This document shows positions 38,136 through 47,619 of a DNA stretch of 64,000 nt, in pieces. The notes under the pieces are model-generated. The model made no database searches, was not told the DNA's origin, and saw nothing but the letters and a program-made list of their open reading frames with translations. This DNA comes from Planctomycetia bacterium (GTDB lineage: Bacteria; Planctomycetota; Phycisphaerae; UBA1845; Fen-1342), in contig CP054190.1 in NCBI GenBank assembly GCA_015709575.1, forward strand, positions 3,408,616-3,472,615. The letters run 5' to 3'. Position 1 is the first letter of the stretch. Every line of letters starts with the position of its first letter. The position numbers and the translations under genes are program-made.

Positions 38136-38313
38136 GGCTACCCGGTGCCCCAAGGGGTGGCCATCTTCATGCCAGTCCTTGCAGAGCCTGAACACGCGGG
38201 GCGACACGAATGAGCGGGATGGTCGGGGTGAATAACACGGACACGCCAAGATTAGCTTGCATGTGCCAACCGATCGCACCGGCAATGAATGCTACTGGCA
38301 ATAAGGTCACTGG

Positions 38314-39864
38314 TTACACTCTGCGCCTCACCCCCTTCTCACCCGCGTCCTTGCGCCGGCCCTTCCCGACCGGCTCCGTCACCAGGTCATACTCATCCGT
38401 CGCCGTGCAGCGCACCCGCACAAACTCGCCGATCGCCGGCGCCCCATCGGGCAGGATGCACGCGCCATCGACCTCCGGCGCCTGGCCGGCGTGGCGGGCC
38501 AGCGCCCCGCGCGCGTCCTCCGGATCATCCGCATCCACCAGCACGTCGAACTCGCGCCCCACCCAGCGCCGCGCCGCCGCCAGCGCCACTTCGCGCTGCA
38601 CCAGCATGAAGCGCTCGTAGCGGTCGCGCAGCACCGCCTCCCCATGCTGCTCGCGCATCCGCCCCGCGGGCGTCTCCGGCTCACGCGAATACATGAACGC
38701 GCCCGCCGCGTCGAAGCCAAAACTCTGCGCGAATTCGAGCAGCTCGCGAAACTCCGCTTCCGTCTCGCCCGGAAAACCCACGATGAACGTCGTGCGGATG
38801 CTCACCCCCGGAATCCGCGCCCGCAGCTTCTCGATCAGCGCGATCGTCTGCGCCCGCGTCACGCGGCGGTGCATCGCCTTGAGCATGCGGTCGTTGATGT
38901 GCTGCAGCGGAATGTCGATGTACTTCACCACCCGCTCGCACGACGCGATGGCGTCGATCATCTCATCCGAAAACACCGACGGATAAACGTACATCAGCCG
39001 GACCCAGCGCGCCCCGTCGCAGCCGGCGTCCAGCTCGCGCAGCAGCCCCGCCAACCCCGGCGCGTAGCCGATGTCGCCGCCGTAGCTGGTCGTGTCCTGC
39101 CCGATCAGCACCAGCTCGCGCGCCCCATCCGCAATCAGCTCGCGGCATTCCGCCAGCAGCTCCGTCGGCGTCTTGCTGTGCATCGGCCCGCGAATGCTCG
39201 GGATGGTGCAGAACGTGCACTTCTGGTTGCAACCCTCGCTGATCCGCACATAGGCGTAATGAGCCGGCGTCAGGCGCACGCGGCCCTGGTCCGTCCAGCG
39301 GCCGGGGGCGTCCAGCGCGGTGGGGTGATAATCGCCGAGGAAGCGATCCAGCGCTGCGTCGCGATCCATCCGCCAGACGGCACGCACGATGTCGTCGCGG
39401 TTGTTGACTCCGACCAGCGCGTCGATCTCCGGCGCCCACTCGCGCAGCTTCTCGCCGTCCCGCTGCACGAGGCAGCCGGCGACCACGATCCGCCGCAGCG
39501 TGCCGGAGCGCTTGCGCTCGCCCAACTCGCGGATGACGCCCAGCGCCTCCTGCCGCGAGCTTTCGAGAAAACCGCAGGTGTTGACGACGATGGTGTCGGC
39601 GACGGATTCATCGCCGGTAATCACGCAGCCCGCCTCGGCAAGCTGGCCGAGCATCTTTTCGCTGTCCACCAGGTTCTTGGCGCAGCCCAGCGACACGAAC
39701 CCCACGACCGGCGCGGCCAGTTCCTGCGACAACGCCGCCGCCGGCTCGGTCCGGCCGCCGGCGCCGAGCACCGGCAGCGCGAAGCCGCCGCGCGCTGCGC
39801 TTGCGCCCTCGCGCGGGGCCGTCGCACCGCCGGACTCACCCTGCGATTTTGAGCTTTTCGCCAT
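38314..39864 (-). CDS. rimO: Ribosomal protein S12 methylthiotransferase RimO
   Basis: 516 residues from the ATG at 39864. UPF0004 domain: GFVSLGCAKNLVDSEKMLG, VNTCGFLESSRQEA and VVAGCLVQRDGEKL supply the three cluster-binding Cys. The radical-SAM motif is in RISEGCNQKCTFCTIPSIRG (CxxxCxxC), followed by GQDTTSYGGD and a C-terminal TRAM domain (FDVLVDADD onward). SLGCAKNLVDSE and the Ser-Tyr-Gly pattern distinguish RimO from MiaB. It adds a methylthio group to an Asp of S12. The first ~55 residues (Gly/Ala/Glu-rich) are an extension beyond the usual N-terminus. It is divergent from resB. Confidence 0.93.
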   Translation of the reverse strand: MAKSSKSQGESGGATAPREGASAARGGFALPVLGAGGRTEPAAALSQELAAPVVGFVSLGCAKNLVDSEKMLGQLAEAGCVITGDESVADTIVVNTCGFLESSRQEALGVIRELGERKRSGTLRRIVVAGCLVQRDGEKLREWAPEIDALVGVNNRDDIVRAVWRMDRDAALDRFLGDYHPTALDAPGRWTDQGRVRLTPAHYAYVRISEGCNQKCTFCTIPSIRGPMHSKTPTELLAECRELIADGARELVLIGQDTTSYGGDIGYAPGLAGLLRELDAGCDGARWVRLMYVYPSVFSDEMIDAIASCERVVKYIDIPLQHINDRMLKAMHRRVTRAQTIALIEKLRARIPGVSIRTTFIVGFPGETEAEFRELLEFAQSFGFDAAGAFMYSREPETPAGRMREQHGEAVLRDRYERFMLVQREVALAAARRWVGREFDVLVDADDPEDARGALARHAGQAPEVDGACILPDGAPAIGEFVRVRCTATDEYDLVTEPVGKGRRKDAGEKGVRRRV

Positions 39865-39939
39865 GACCGTGATTGTAGCCGCTGCCCTCCGCCGCCGGGC
39901 GCGGGGAGGCGCTCCCGTCCGCGTGAATCGGCGGCAACC

Positions 39940-39948
39940 TGCTACAAT
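39940..39948 (+). promoter_or_regulatory. Extended -10 promoter for the resB operon
   Basis: TGCTACAAT (39940-39948) is an extended -10 (TGnTACAAT) with no clear -35. The start would be near 39955, about 114 nt before the resB ATG. Confidence 0.4.
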
Positions 39949-40068
39949 TCCCCATCCCGCATGCGCGGCGGAGATACAGGCGTGCCACCACCATCCGCCC
40001 GGCTGATCGGCGCCACCGGCCGGGCCGAATGACCCGACGAACGCACGCCCGCCTGTCAGGAGTCGTGA

Positions 40069-42417
40069 ATGTCGTCCGATAGACGTGCCGCGGGACCGCG
40101 GGCCAACCCCGTGATCCGGCTGTTTTCCAGCATCACCTTCGGCGTCATTCTGCTGGCGCTGATCTTCGCCTACTCCTCGGTCGTTTCGGCCGTAGCGCCG
40201 CTGCGCTACGCGATCGAAATGACCGAGATGCACGTCTTTCAGCATTGGATCTTCGCACTGCTGGTCGCGTTGTTCTGCATCACGCTCAGCGTCGCCACCT
40301 GGCGTCGCATCCGCTGGAACGTCACCAATCTCGGCGTGCTGACGGTGCATAGCGGGCTGCTGATCCTCATCGGCGGCTCCACCGCCTATTTCTGGGGCAA
40401 AGTCGAGGGCGACGTCCTGCTGCTGGCGCCGTCGCTGCAACTGGTGCGCGTGGACGACCCGCATAATCCCCTCTTGGAGCTGCACGCCGAGGTCGGCCAA
40501 TCGTGGCAGACCAGCTCGCCCGCGATCGGCGGAACGCTGCGCTTCGAAGTCATCGCCACCAGCGGCGAGCCGCTGCGAAAAGTACGCGCGGCGACGGTGC
40601 GCATTCGCCTCGGCGAACAGGAACGCGACGTCACGCTCACCGCCGCCCAGCCGGCTACCCCCATCGGCGGAATCCTGGCGCTGCAGCTCCGCCCCAGCCA
40701 GGCCGCGACGCACTTCGTGGACCGCGACGCCGCGGCCCTGTATTGGCGGACGATCGACGAGCCGGACGAGCAGATGCGCTGCGCCCAGCTTCCGCAACTG
40801 CCGATGTACCTCGAGCGGTTCCTGCCGGGCGCGCACCCGATACGCGACACGATCGGCCGCGAAGTGCAATCGCACCGCACACGCCCCGAGGTGCGGCTGC
40901 TCGGCCTGACTCTACCCACAACGATGTTCGAGCGCTGGCGCATCCCGGTTGCGGTCGCGGCGGACTCGCCGCAGTGGCCCTTCGGCGCGCCGCCGGCCGG
41001 CGCGCCCGTGCTGCCCTTCGACATCACGATCAGCGGCTATCTGCCGGTGGTGCGCGGCTTCGCCCCGCGCGCCACGGCGAGTCCGTTGGCGCAGGAGCCG
41101 AATCCCGGTGTGAACGTGCGCTTCGCGACGGAGAGCGGACACCGCGATTTCTCGCTTTTTTCCGCCGATCCGGCGCTTTCCGTGACAGAATCCGACTCGC
41201 CGCTGGAGTTCGTGTGGGTGCGCGACGAGACCGAGCGCGAGGCGGCCGTTCGATCGCGCAGCGGCCCGCACGAGCTGACCGTGCGCGTCGCCAATCCGCC
41301 CGTCACGCAGACGTTCGCCGTCGTCGAGGGACAGACTGTGCAGATCGACGGCACGCCGTATGAGCTGACCATTCGCGGCTTTGACCCGCGCTGGTCGCCG
41401 ATGGGCGCGGCCGGCGGCGCCGCCAGAAATGCGACGTGTCCGGCCGCCTTCGTGCAGGTCAACAGCGGCATCCGCCGCTTCACCCGCGCCGTTCCGGCGC
41501 GCGCCGGCATTCCAGCGCAGGACAGCGATGACCGCGGCGCCTGGCAGCCGACGGGAACAATCGACGCCAATCTCACGCTGGAATACCGCTCCAGCCCGGC
41601 CGGGCTGCTGAGGATCGTGGCCGGTCCGGGCGACGGCGCGGCCGCCAACCCCGAGCTGGTGGCGTTCATGCCGAGTGGTCGCGCCCAGCGCAACCCGCTG
41701 ACCGTCGGCGGAACCAGCGCGGTGCTGCTGGCGGGTGAGCGGCTGGACGTCACCATCGAGGGCCTGTTTGAACGGGCCATGATCGAGCGCGTGCCGGTCG
41801 TTGAGGCGCCGGAGCGGCGCCGCGTCGGCGGCGAGCGGGCGCTGTCGGCCGTGCGGCTGGAGCTGGCCGGGCGCGGTGAACATGCGGACTGGCGGCGCAC
41901 ACAGTGGTGCATGTTCAGCGATTATCCGCAGGACCCGGTGCGCCCGCTGCTGGTGGATGGCCCGGACGGCCGATCGTGGGTGCTGGTCTATTCGCGCCAG
42001 GCGCACCCGCTGGGCGGCGCACTCTCTCTGGATAAACTCTCGGTGCGATTTCGCCCGGGCCGCACCAGCGTGGACTGGTGGCGCAGCGACTATCTGGCGC
42101 AAGCGGACGGAGGCGCGCCGGTCCCCGCGAACGTCCACACCAACCAGACGCACGTCTTCAACGGCTGGACGCTCTTCCAGGCCTCCGCACCCGGCAATGA
42201 GCCGTATTTCCGGTTCACCGTGCTGGGGGTCGGCAATCGCCGCGGCATCTGGCCGATGACGATCGGCTGCGTGCTGATCACGCTCGGCTCGCTCTATGCG
42301 TTTTACATCAAGCCGCTGCTGCTGCGACGGAGGCGCGACCTGGCGCTGGCCGAAGTGCAGCGCTCGATCGAGGCCCCACCATCGCCGCCGCGCGAATTGC
42401 AGGAGGTCCGCCGATGA
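40069..42417 (+). CDS. resB: Cytochrome c biogenesis protein ResB-like
   Basis: 782 residues, longer than usual (~450-600); AGGAG sits 8 nt before the ATG. Three N-terminal membrane spans (~22-45, 65-82, 95-115) carry the ResB/Ccs1 pattern: LFSSITFGVILLALIFAYSSVVSAV, and LGVLTVHSGLLILIGGSTAYFWG. A large extracytoplasmic domain (~120-740) ends with FNGWTLFQASAPG, then the last span (RGIWPMTIGCVLITLGSLYAFYIKP). ResB with CcsA forms the system II heme-transfer complex that delivers heme to apocytochrome c. The stop overlaps the ccsA start (ATGA), as in classical resB-resC operons. Confidence 0.9.
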   Translation: MSSDRRAAGPRANPVIRLFSSITFGVILLALIFAYSSVVSAVAPLRYAIEMTEMHVFQHWIFALLVALFCITLSVATWRRIRWNVTNLGVLTVHSGLLILIGGSTAYFWGKVEGDVLLLAPSLQLVRVDDPHNPLLELHAEVGQSWQTSSPAIGGTLRFEVIATSGEPLRKVRAATVRIRLGEQERDVTLTAAQPATPIGGILALQLRPSQAATHFVDRDAAALYWRTIDEPDEQMRCAQLPQLPMYLERFLPGAHPIRDTIGREVQSHRTRPEVRLLGLTLPTTMFERWRIPVAVAADSPQWPFGAPPAGAPVLPFDITISGYLPVVRGFAPRATASPLAQEPNPGVNVRFATESGHRDFSLFSADPALSVTESDSPLEFVWVRDETEREAAVRSRSGPHELTVRVANPPVTQTFAVVEGQTVQIDGTPYELTIRGFDPRWSPMGAAGGAARNATCPAAFVQVNSGIRRFTRAVPARAGIPAQDSDDRGAWQPTGTIDANLTLEYRSSPAGLLRIVAGPGDGAAANPELVAFMPSGRAQRNPLTVGGTSAVLLAGERLDVTIEGLFERAMIERVPVVEAPERRRVGGERALSAVRLELAGRGEHADWRRTQWCMFSDYPQDPVRPLLVDGPDGRSWVLVYSRQAHPLGGALSLDKLSVRFRPGRTSVDWWRSDYLAQADGGAPVPANVHTNQTHVFNGWTLFQASAPGNEPYFRFTVLGVGNRRGIWPMTIGCVLITLGSLYAFYIKPLLLRRRRDLALAEVQRSIEAPPSPPRELQEVRR

Positions 42418-44567
42418 TCCGCACCCCGTTCACCCTGGTGATGATCGGCCTTTTCTCCGTCATCGGCATCGGCGCCACGCAGCGCACGGCAGCGCAGCCG
42501 TTGCCGCCGCCGTTCGAGCCGGACGAAGCGCTGATCGCGCTCGACGGCGCAATCGACTGGACGACGTTCGGACTGATGGCGGTTCAGGACCAGGGGCGCT
42601 ACAAGTCGCTGGAGTCCTTCGCACGGGAAACGATGGGGATGCTGACCGGGCGCTCGGCGCTGCCGGGCCTGAGTCCGTGTGCGTCAGCCCTGGAATGGGC
42701 GTTCAACTCGCCGAAGTATGAGCATCTACGCGTCGTGTACTTGAAGGATGCAGTGATGCGCCGCGAGTTCGCGATTGACCTGCCCAAGGAGCGCCGCGCG
42801 CAGGCCGAGCGCGACGGGCTGTTCACGCCGGCCGAGCTGCGCAGCCCCGCGGTGCAGGATCGCATCGGCGAGCTGCGGGCCATCACGCGGATGCAATCGG
42901 CCGTGTCGCGCGTGCTGGATGCGATTCAGGTAGCGCACTTCTACCCATTCATGCTTCAGGCGATTCCCGCCGCCGAGGGCGCGGCCGAGGACGCCTGGCA
43001 TGCGCCGAGGGCAGCGCTGTGGAACCTGCCGCCGGAGGCAGTGGCCGAACTGGGCCTGGATCGCGCTGCGTTGGAGCGCCTGACGCGCCGCACCGGCCCG
43101 ATACCCGGCCTGTCCAGCGAGGACGCGCTGGCGTGGGCGCGGCTGGCCGCGGCGTGGAACGATCGCGACGCCGCCGCAGTGAATGCACATCTATCCGTGC
43201 TTGCCAGGCGCATGCCTGAAATCGCCGGCACGGGCCACTACCCCCCCGCCGCACAACTCGGCGCGGAGCGCGTCTATTACCGAATGAACAAGTTCGCCTC
43301 CGGCTGGATCGTCTACCTGCTGGCGGCGATTGTCGGCGCCATCGCAATGGTGACGCGCTGGAAGACGCCCGCCGTCGCCGGCGTCGTGCTGCTGCTGGTG
43401 GCGCTGGCGTGGCACGCAACCGGCATCGGGCTTCGCTGGTACATCCTCGGGCGCATCCCGGTCGCCAACATGTTCGAGGCGACCTTCGCCGCGGCGTGGA
43501 TGTGCGTGCTGGGAGCGCTGCTGCTGGCATGGGTCTATCGCCACGCGGCGATGCTGGTCGCCGCCGCGGTGACAGGCTTCTTCGCCCTGATCCTTGCGGA
43601 CTTCGTGATGCCGGCCCACAGCACCAATCTCGGCACCATGATGGCCATTCTCGATGATGTGATGCTGCGCATTCACACCACGCTGATCGTGCTCTCCTAC
43701 GCGATGGTCTTTCTGGCCGCCGTGCTCGGCGCGATGTATCTGTTCGGCTTCTATCTCCTGCGAGCGCCGGCGGCGTCAGTGGAGGCGGGCGTGCTGATCG
43801 CGGCCTGCGGGCTGGCGATGTCGACCATCGCACCGACAGTGTTCACGCTGGCGGCCAGTTCGCCCGTCACGGCCGCCGAGATGCTGAAGCTGCCCGGCGT
43901 CGCCTACGCCGCCGCCGCGCTGGCCGCGCTGCTGTTTTCCGCGATCCCGTCGCTGCGCCTGTTTCGCGCGCCGCGGATCGCCTGCACGTTCGCGGTGGTG
44001 TTCGGCGCGGGCAGCCTGACGCTGGCGGTGCTGCCGCATGGCTATTTCGTCGGCTGGGCAAAAACCGCCATCTACGGCGGCGCGGCCTGGACGCTGGCGA
44101 CGCTGATCGGCGCAGCGCTGCTGTCGCTGCTTAGCGCGCGCACGGCGGTGCTGGCGCCGGCGTCGGGCGGGTCCGGCGGCGCGCGCGTCTCGCTCTACGA
44201 CCGGCCGATTCTGGCGGGGGCGCTTCCGGGTGATGAGCAAGGCGCCTCGCGCCTGCCGCGCTGGCTGCACGAGCTGGACTGGTGCCACCTGATCGTGCTC
44301 AACATCATCTTCGTGGCGCTGTTCGTGGGCACGATCCTCGGCGCGATCTGGGCCGACTACTCCTGGGGCCGGCCGTGGGGCTGGGATCCCAAGGAGGTGT
44401 TCGCGATGAACACCTGGATCGTCTACGCCGCGATCATCCACATCCGCTTCGTCGTCCGCGACCGCGGGTTGTGGACGGCCTGGCTGTCGCTGGTCGGCTG
44501 CGCCGTGATGGCATTCAACTGGTACGTCGTGAACACGCACATCGTCGGACTGCACAGCTATGCCTGA
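42414..44567 (+). CDS. ccsA: Cytochrome c biogenesis protein CcsA (ResC)-like, N-terminally extended
   Basis: 717 residues; AGGAGG lies 6 nt before the ATG. The C-terminal ~430 residues have many membrane spans and the heme-handling WWD-like motif in WADYSWGRPWGWDPKEV (~645), followed by the NTHIVGLHSY end, typical of CcsA/CcmF. The ~280 N-terminal residues are a signal-like helix plus a soluble, probably periplasmic domain not found in short CcsA proteins. Conserved His residues are present in LAWHATGIG and IHTTLIVLSY. It exports or presents heme and, with ResB, ligates it to CxxCH motifs. Its 3' end overlaps the next gene by 8 nt. Confidence 0.9.
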   Translation: MIRTPFTLVMIGLFSVIGIGATQRTAAQPLPPPFEPDEALIALDGAIDWTTFGLMAVQDQGRYKSLESFARETMGMLTGRSALPGLSPCASALEWAFNSPKYEHLRVVYLKDAVMRREFAIDLPKERRAQAERDGLFTPAELRSPAVQDRIGELRAITRMQSAVSRVLDAIQVAHFYPFMLQAIPAAEGAAEDAWHAPRAALWNLPPEAVAELGLDRAALERLTRRTGPIPGLSSEDALAWARLAAAWNDRDAAAVNAHLSVLARRMPEIAGTGHYPPAAQLGAERVYYRMNKFASGWIVYLLAAIVGAIAMVTRWKTPAVAGVVLLLVALAWHATGIGLRWYILGRIPVANMFEATFAAAWMCVLGALLLAWVYRHAAMLVAAAVTGFFALILADFVMPAHSTNLGTMMAILDDVMLRIHTTLIVLSYAMVFLAAVLGAMYLFGFYLLRAPAASVEAGVLIAACGLAMSTIAPTVFTLAASSPVTAAEMLKLPGVAYAAAALAALLFSAIPSLRLFRAPRIACTFAVVFGAGSLTLAVLPHGYFVGWAKTAIYGGAAWTLATLIGAALLSLLSARTAVLAPASGGSGGARVSLYDRPILAGALPGDEQGASRLPRWLHELDWCHLIVLNIIFVALFVGTILGAIWADYSWGRPWGWDPKEVFAMNTWIVYAAIIHIRFVVRDRGLWTAWLSLVGCAVMAFNWYVVNTHIVGLHSYA

Positions 44568-46080
44568 GCGTCGGGCCGGGCTGATCGCGGCCGTCGCGGT
44601 CCTTGCGCTCTGCAACGGTGCGGATCGCAGCGTCGCGCGCGCCCAGCCGGGAGACTGGTCGCGCGCCGGCGGGTCCGGGATCGAGTGGGTCCGGGCGATT
44701 CACTGCGACAACACCGACCTGCTGCTGGTCTATACCCGCGCCGGCACGCTTGACCTCTATCGTGCGGACGATGGCGCCATCGTCGAGGGATCCGGCGTCG
44801 CGGTCGGACGCGGACTGCGCTTCGCCGCCGCGCACGCGCAGCCACCGCTCGCGCCAACGGCAGCGCAGACAGCCGCCGCGACGGCAGAGGAATGCGCGGA
44901 CGCCGGAATCGAGCTGCGCATCCTGTGCTTCGACCGCAGCGCGGTCTACGAGCTGGCCGTGTCGCCGCAGGTCTTGCGAATGACTCGGCGGCTCGGCAGC
45001 GCATTCCTGACGCCAGACCAGGCGCCCGGCGACCCCGAGTTCTCTCCGGCAATCATCGACGCCGGCGTCACCTCGATCGGCCCGGTCGCGCTGCGCTCGG
45101 ACGGAGCGCTCGCCGCGTTCATTGAGGGACCGCCGATGTTGCTGGCCGGGCCGGGCAAGTCCGCTGCGCCCCGGTTCCTGCTGGTTGATCCCAATGGAAC
45201 AGCGCTGGTGTTGTTCACCGCGGGCGCTGCGTCTCAAGCCACGGTCTACGCATTCGATGATGAAGCCCCGGCGGCTGAGTCGGCAACGCGGCCTCCCGCA
45301 GGCCGTGAACTGGTACTTGAGCGCGGCGCCGGCGTGCTGGCCTCGCACGTCGCCGGCGGCGCGCTGATCGTCATCACGCGCGATCGGGCCGAGATCATCC
45401 CGGCGCGCGACGAGCACGCGCCCCGCGTCCGCATCCCCGGCGCCCGGTTTCGCGCCGATGGCGTCGCGTTCGTCCGTCGAGCGCGACCGATCTCGGGCGC
45501 GGCCGCCGCAATCCCGCCGACCGACGAGACGCTGCTGCTGCGCTCAACCGTTGACGGCCGTATCTGGGCGTGGCGCATTCCCGGCGGTGACATCGCCTGG
45601 CGCACGCCGCCGGGAGCGCTCCGCCGCGACACGAATGAGGCTGATGCCACACCAGCGCGCGCTGCGCCGCCGCGCCTGCTGGATTCACAGGGGGCTTGGA
45701 GCTGCTGGCTGCACGAAGGCTGCGTGTGGGGGATTCGCAATGCGGATGGCCTGATCGGCGGAACAATTGCATTGCCACGGGATGGCGAACTGCTGTGCGC
45801 TTGCGTGCGGGATACCGCCGCCGGACCGTCACTGATGATTGCAATCCGGGACGGGCACGGGGTCGCCGCGCTCGAGCTGCCGATCTTCGCCCCGGGCGAG
45901 AAGCTCCGCGCCGGCGGCAACCAGCTCCGCAACCGCGCCGTCGATCATCCGCCGCGCGTGGCGCGCCTCCCCGACGCGCCCGACCCGGCGACGGCCATTC
46001 TGCTCGCGGATCGGGTCGTGCTCCATGACGCCGACCAGTTGCGCGTCTACCATCTGCGTCGCAGCGCGCGATCCCCGTGA
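44560..46080 (+). CDS. Exported protein of unknown function in the resB-ccsA operon
   Basis: 506 residues. It starts within the last 8 nt of ccsA. Signal peptide ~1-27 (GLIAAVAVLALCNGADRSVA). The remainder is beta-rich with recurring short units such as LLVYTRAGTLDLYRADDGAIV, LLRSTVDGRIWAWRIPGGDIAW and MIAIRDGHGVAALELP, a pattern of WD/PQQ-like propeller blades. One cysteine pair (CADAGIELRILCF) is seen, but there is no CxxCH, so it is not itself a c-type cytochrome. Tight overlap with ccsA suggests a role in, or a substrate check for, cytochrome c maturation at the membrane outer face. No family was recognised. Confidence 0.65.
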   Translation: MPERRAGLIAAVAVLALCNGADRSVARAQPGDWSRAGGSGIEWVRAIHCDNTDLLLVYTRAGTLDLYRADDGAIVEGSGVAVGRGLRFAAAHAQPPLAPTAAQTAAATAEECADAGIELRILCFDRSAVYELAVSPQVLRMTRRLGSAFLTPDQAPGDPEFSPAIIDAGVTSIGPVALRSDGALAAFIEGPPMLLAGPGKSAAPRFLLVDPNGTALVLFTAGAASQATVYAFDDEAPAAESATRPPAGRELVLERGAGVLASHVAGGALIVITRDRAEIIPARDEHAPRVRIPGARFRADGVAFVRRARPISGAAAAIPPTDETLLLRSTVDGRIWAWRIPGGDIAWRTPPGALRRDTNEADATPARAAPPRLLDSQGAWSCWLHEGCVWGIRNADGLIGGTIALPRDGELLCACVRDTAAGPSLMIAIRDGHGVAALELPIFAPGEKLRAGGNQLRNRAVDHPPRVARLPDAPDPATAILLADRVVLHDADQLRVYHLRRSARSP

Positions 46081-46223
46081 CAATCCCGGCGGCCGCATGA
46101 TTATCAGCATCCCCCGGCCGGCCGCGCTCCACGTTGGCGGCGCCCGCGGGGCTTCGCCCGAATTCGCTTCGAATCGGTCCAACCTCCCGCGACTGCCCGT
46201 GTCCTTGAATGGCAGGTGACCCG

Positions 46224-46871
46224 GTGGAAAGACCCGCGGCGGCCGGCGCCGCAGCCCTCCCTAGCCCGCCGCCGACCGGCACGTCCGCCGGCGAAGCCGA
46301 CGCCGTGCTCGTCGCCAGCGCGCTCGCCGGGCAGCGCGAGGCCTTTGACGTGCTGATCGTGCGTCATCAGCGCCGCGCGGTGGCGGTGGCCCATCGCCTG
46401 CTGGGCGATCTGCACGATGCGCTCGAAAGCGTGCAGGACTCGTTCCTCCGCGCGTACCGGAACCTGGCGTCGCTCGAGGATCCGAGCCGGTTCGGGGGAT
46501 GGCTGCTGCGGATCGTGACGACGCAGGCGCTGAATTTTCGCCGCGGCCGCGCGCTGCGAAGCGGGGCGCGCGTCAGCTTCGAGGATTGCCTCATCGGAGA
46601 CGATGCGGACGCGGCGGAGCGGTTCGCCGATACCCGCCCCGATGCCGATCGGCCCGGGGAAGCGCTGGCGGCGGCGGAGCTGGAGCAGTGCGTACAGCGC
46701 GCCCTGGACGAATTACCCGACGCGCAGCGCAAGGCGCTGGTGCTGTTCAGCATGCAGCAGCTCCCGCAGCGCGAGGTGGCCGAGATCATGGATTGCAGCG
46801 TCGAAATGGTGAAGTGGAACGTGTTTCAGGCCCGCCGCCGCATGCGCGAGCGGCTGGCCGCGTTCCTGTGA
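46224..46871 (+). CDS. ECF-type RNA polymerase sigma factor
   Basis: 215 residues from a GTG at 46224, chosen because AGGTGA lies just upstream; an ATG at 46209 is in frame but lacks an RBS. Region 2: DVLIVRHQRRAVAVAHRLLG, DALESVQDSFLRAYRNL, and FGGWLLRIVTTQALNFRR. Region 4: LDELPDAQRKALVLFSM followed by QREVAEIMDCSVEMVKWNVFQARRRMRE. It is a standard ECF sigma factor. The next two genes encode a membrane anti-sigma-like protein and a secreted STN-domain protein, so it is probably released on an envelope signal. Confidence 0.92.
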   Translation: MERPAAAGAAALPSPPPTGTSAGEADAVLVASALAGQREAFDVLIVRHQRRAVAVAHRLLGDLHDALESVQDSFLRAYRNLASLEDPSRFGGWLLRIVTTQALNFRRGRALRSGARVSFEDCLIGDDADAAERFADTRPDADRPGEALAAAELEQCVQRALDELPDAQRKALVLFSMQQLPQREVAEIMDCSVEMVKWNVFQARRRMRERLAAFL

Positions 46872-46905
46872 CGCACAGCCGCGCCTGTGCGATGGGAGCC
46901 GCAGC

Positions 46906-47619
46906 GTGAATCGCGACGAAATCGAACGCCTCATCAGTGACGCGCTCGACAATCCCGCCGACGTGCAGCTCGCTGAACGCCTGCAGCGCGAGGCCGCAGC
47001 CGATCCCGCGACCGCGGAGCTGCTCCGCGCGGCACAAGCCTGCGAAGCGCGGCTGGCCGAGGTCGGCGCGCGGCAACCGGCGGTGCGCTTTGAGCGCTTT
47101 GCCGAGCGCGTCGCCGCGGCGATCGGTGCCGATCGCACCGCGCCCACGGACGAGCAGCTGGACGGCGTGCTTCGCAGCGCCGACGAAGGGAACGCCGCCC
47201 GCGTGGACTGGGGCCGCTTTGCCAATCGAGTTGGCGCTGCACTCGATGTCGCCGCGGACGGTGCGGCTCGATCGGGCGCGGACGTGCGCCCCTCGCGACG
47301 CGCGGCGGGACACGCCCGCATCCTCCGTTTTTCCACCTGGGCGGCGGCCGCCGCCGCCGTCATCGCAGCGGTCGCGCTGCGACCTGGGTCGCCGCACGAA
47401 GCGCCGAGACCGGCAGAGTTCGAGTCCGGGCTGGCGACGGCGCGCATCTCGGCGCTCGACGCGCCCGGCGCCGCGCTGGCGTCCATCGTACGTCAGCCGG
47501 CGCTGCCCGGCGCCGGTCCGGCGCCGCCCGACGTCGCGGCGGCCGATTCACCCGTGTTCATGATTGTTCGCCATGCACCCACTCGCGGTGCCGCGATGGA
47601 TTCGCTGGGGAGCTTCTGA
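46906..47619 (+). CDS. Single-pass membrane protein, probable anti-sigma factor
   Basis: 237 residues from a GTG with GGGAG upstream, 34 nt after the sigma gene. The cytoplasmic N-terminal ~140 residues are acidic and helical (NRDEIERLISDALDNPADVQLAERLQ), of the kind that in planctomycete anti-sigma proteins contacts the sigma factor. One membrane span lies near 145-162 (WAAAAAAVIAAVALRP) and is followed by a short external Pro/Ala-rich tail. No zinc HxxxCxxC motif of classic ZAS anti-sigma domains is seen. The assignment rests on position and topology. Its stop overlaps the next start (TGATG). Confidence 0.6.
   Translation: MNRDEIERLISDALDNPADVQLAERLQREAAADPATAELLRAAQACEARLAEVGARQPAVRFERFAERVAAAIGADRTAPTDEQLDGVLRSADEGNAARVDWGRFANRVGAALDVAADGAARSGADVRPSRRAAGHARILRFSTWAAAAAAVIAAVALRPGSPHEAPRPAEFESGLATARISALDAPGAALASIVRQPALPGAGPAPPDVAAADSPVFMIVRHAPTRGAAMDSLGSF

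Noticed and set aside
39865..40875. Extension of rimO into the resB gene
   Set aside because: It would overlap the divergent resB coding region. The conserved RimO domain starts well after 39864.
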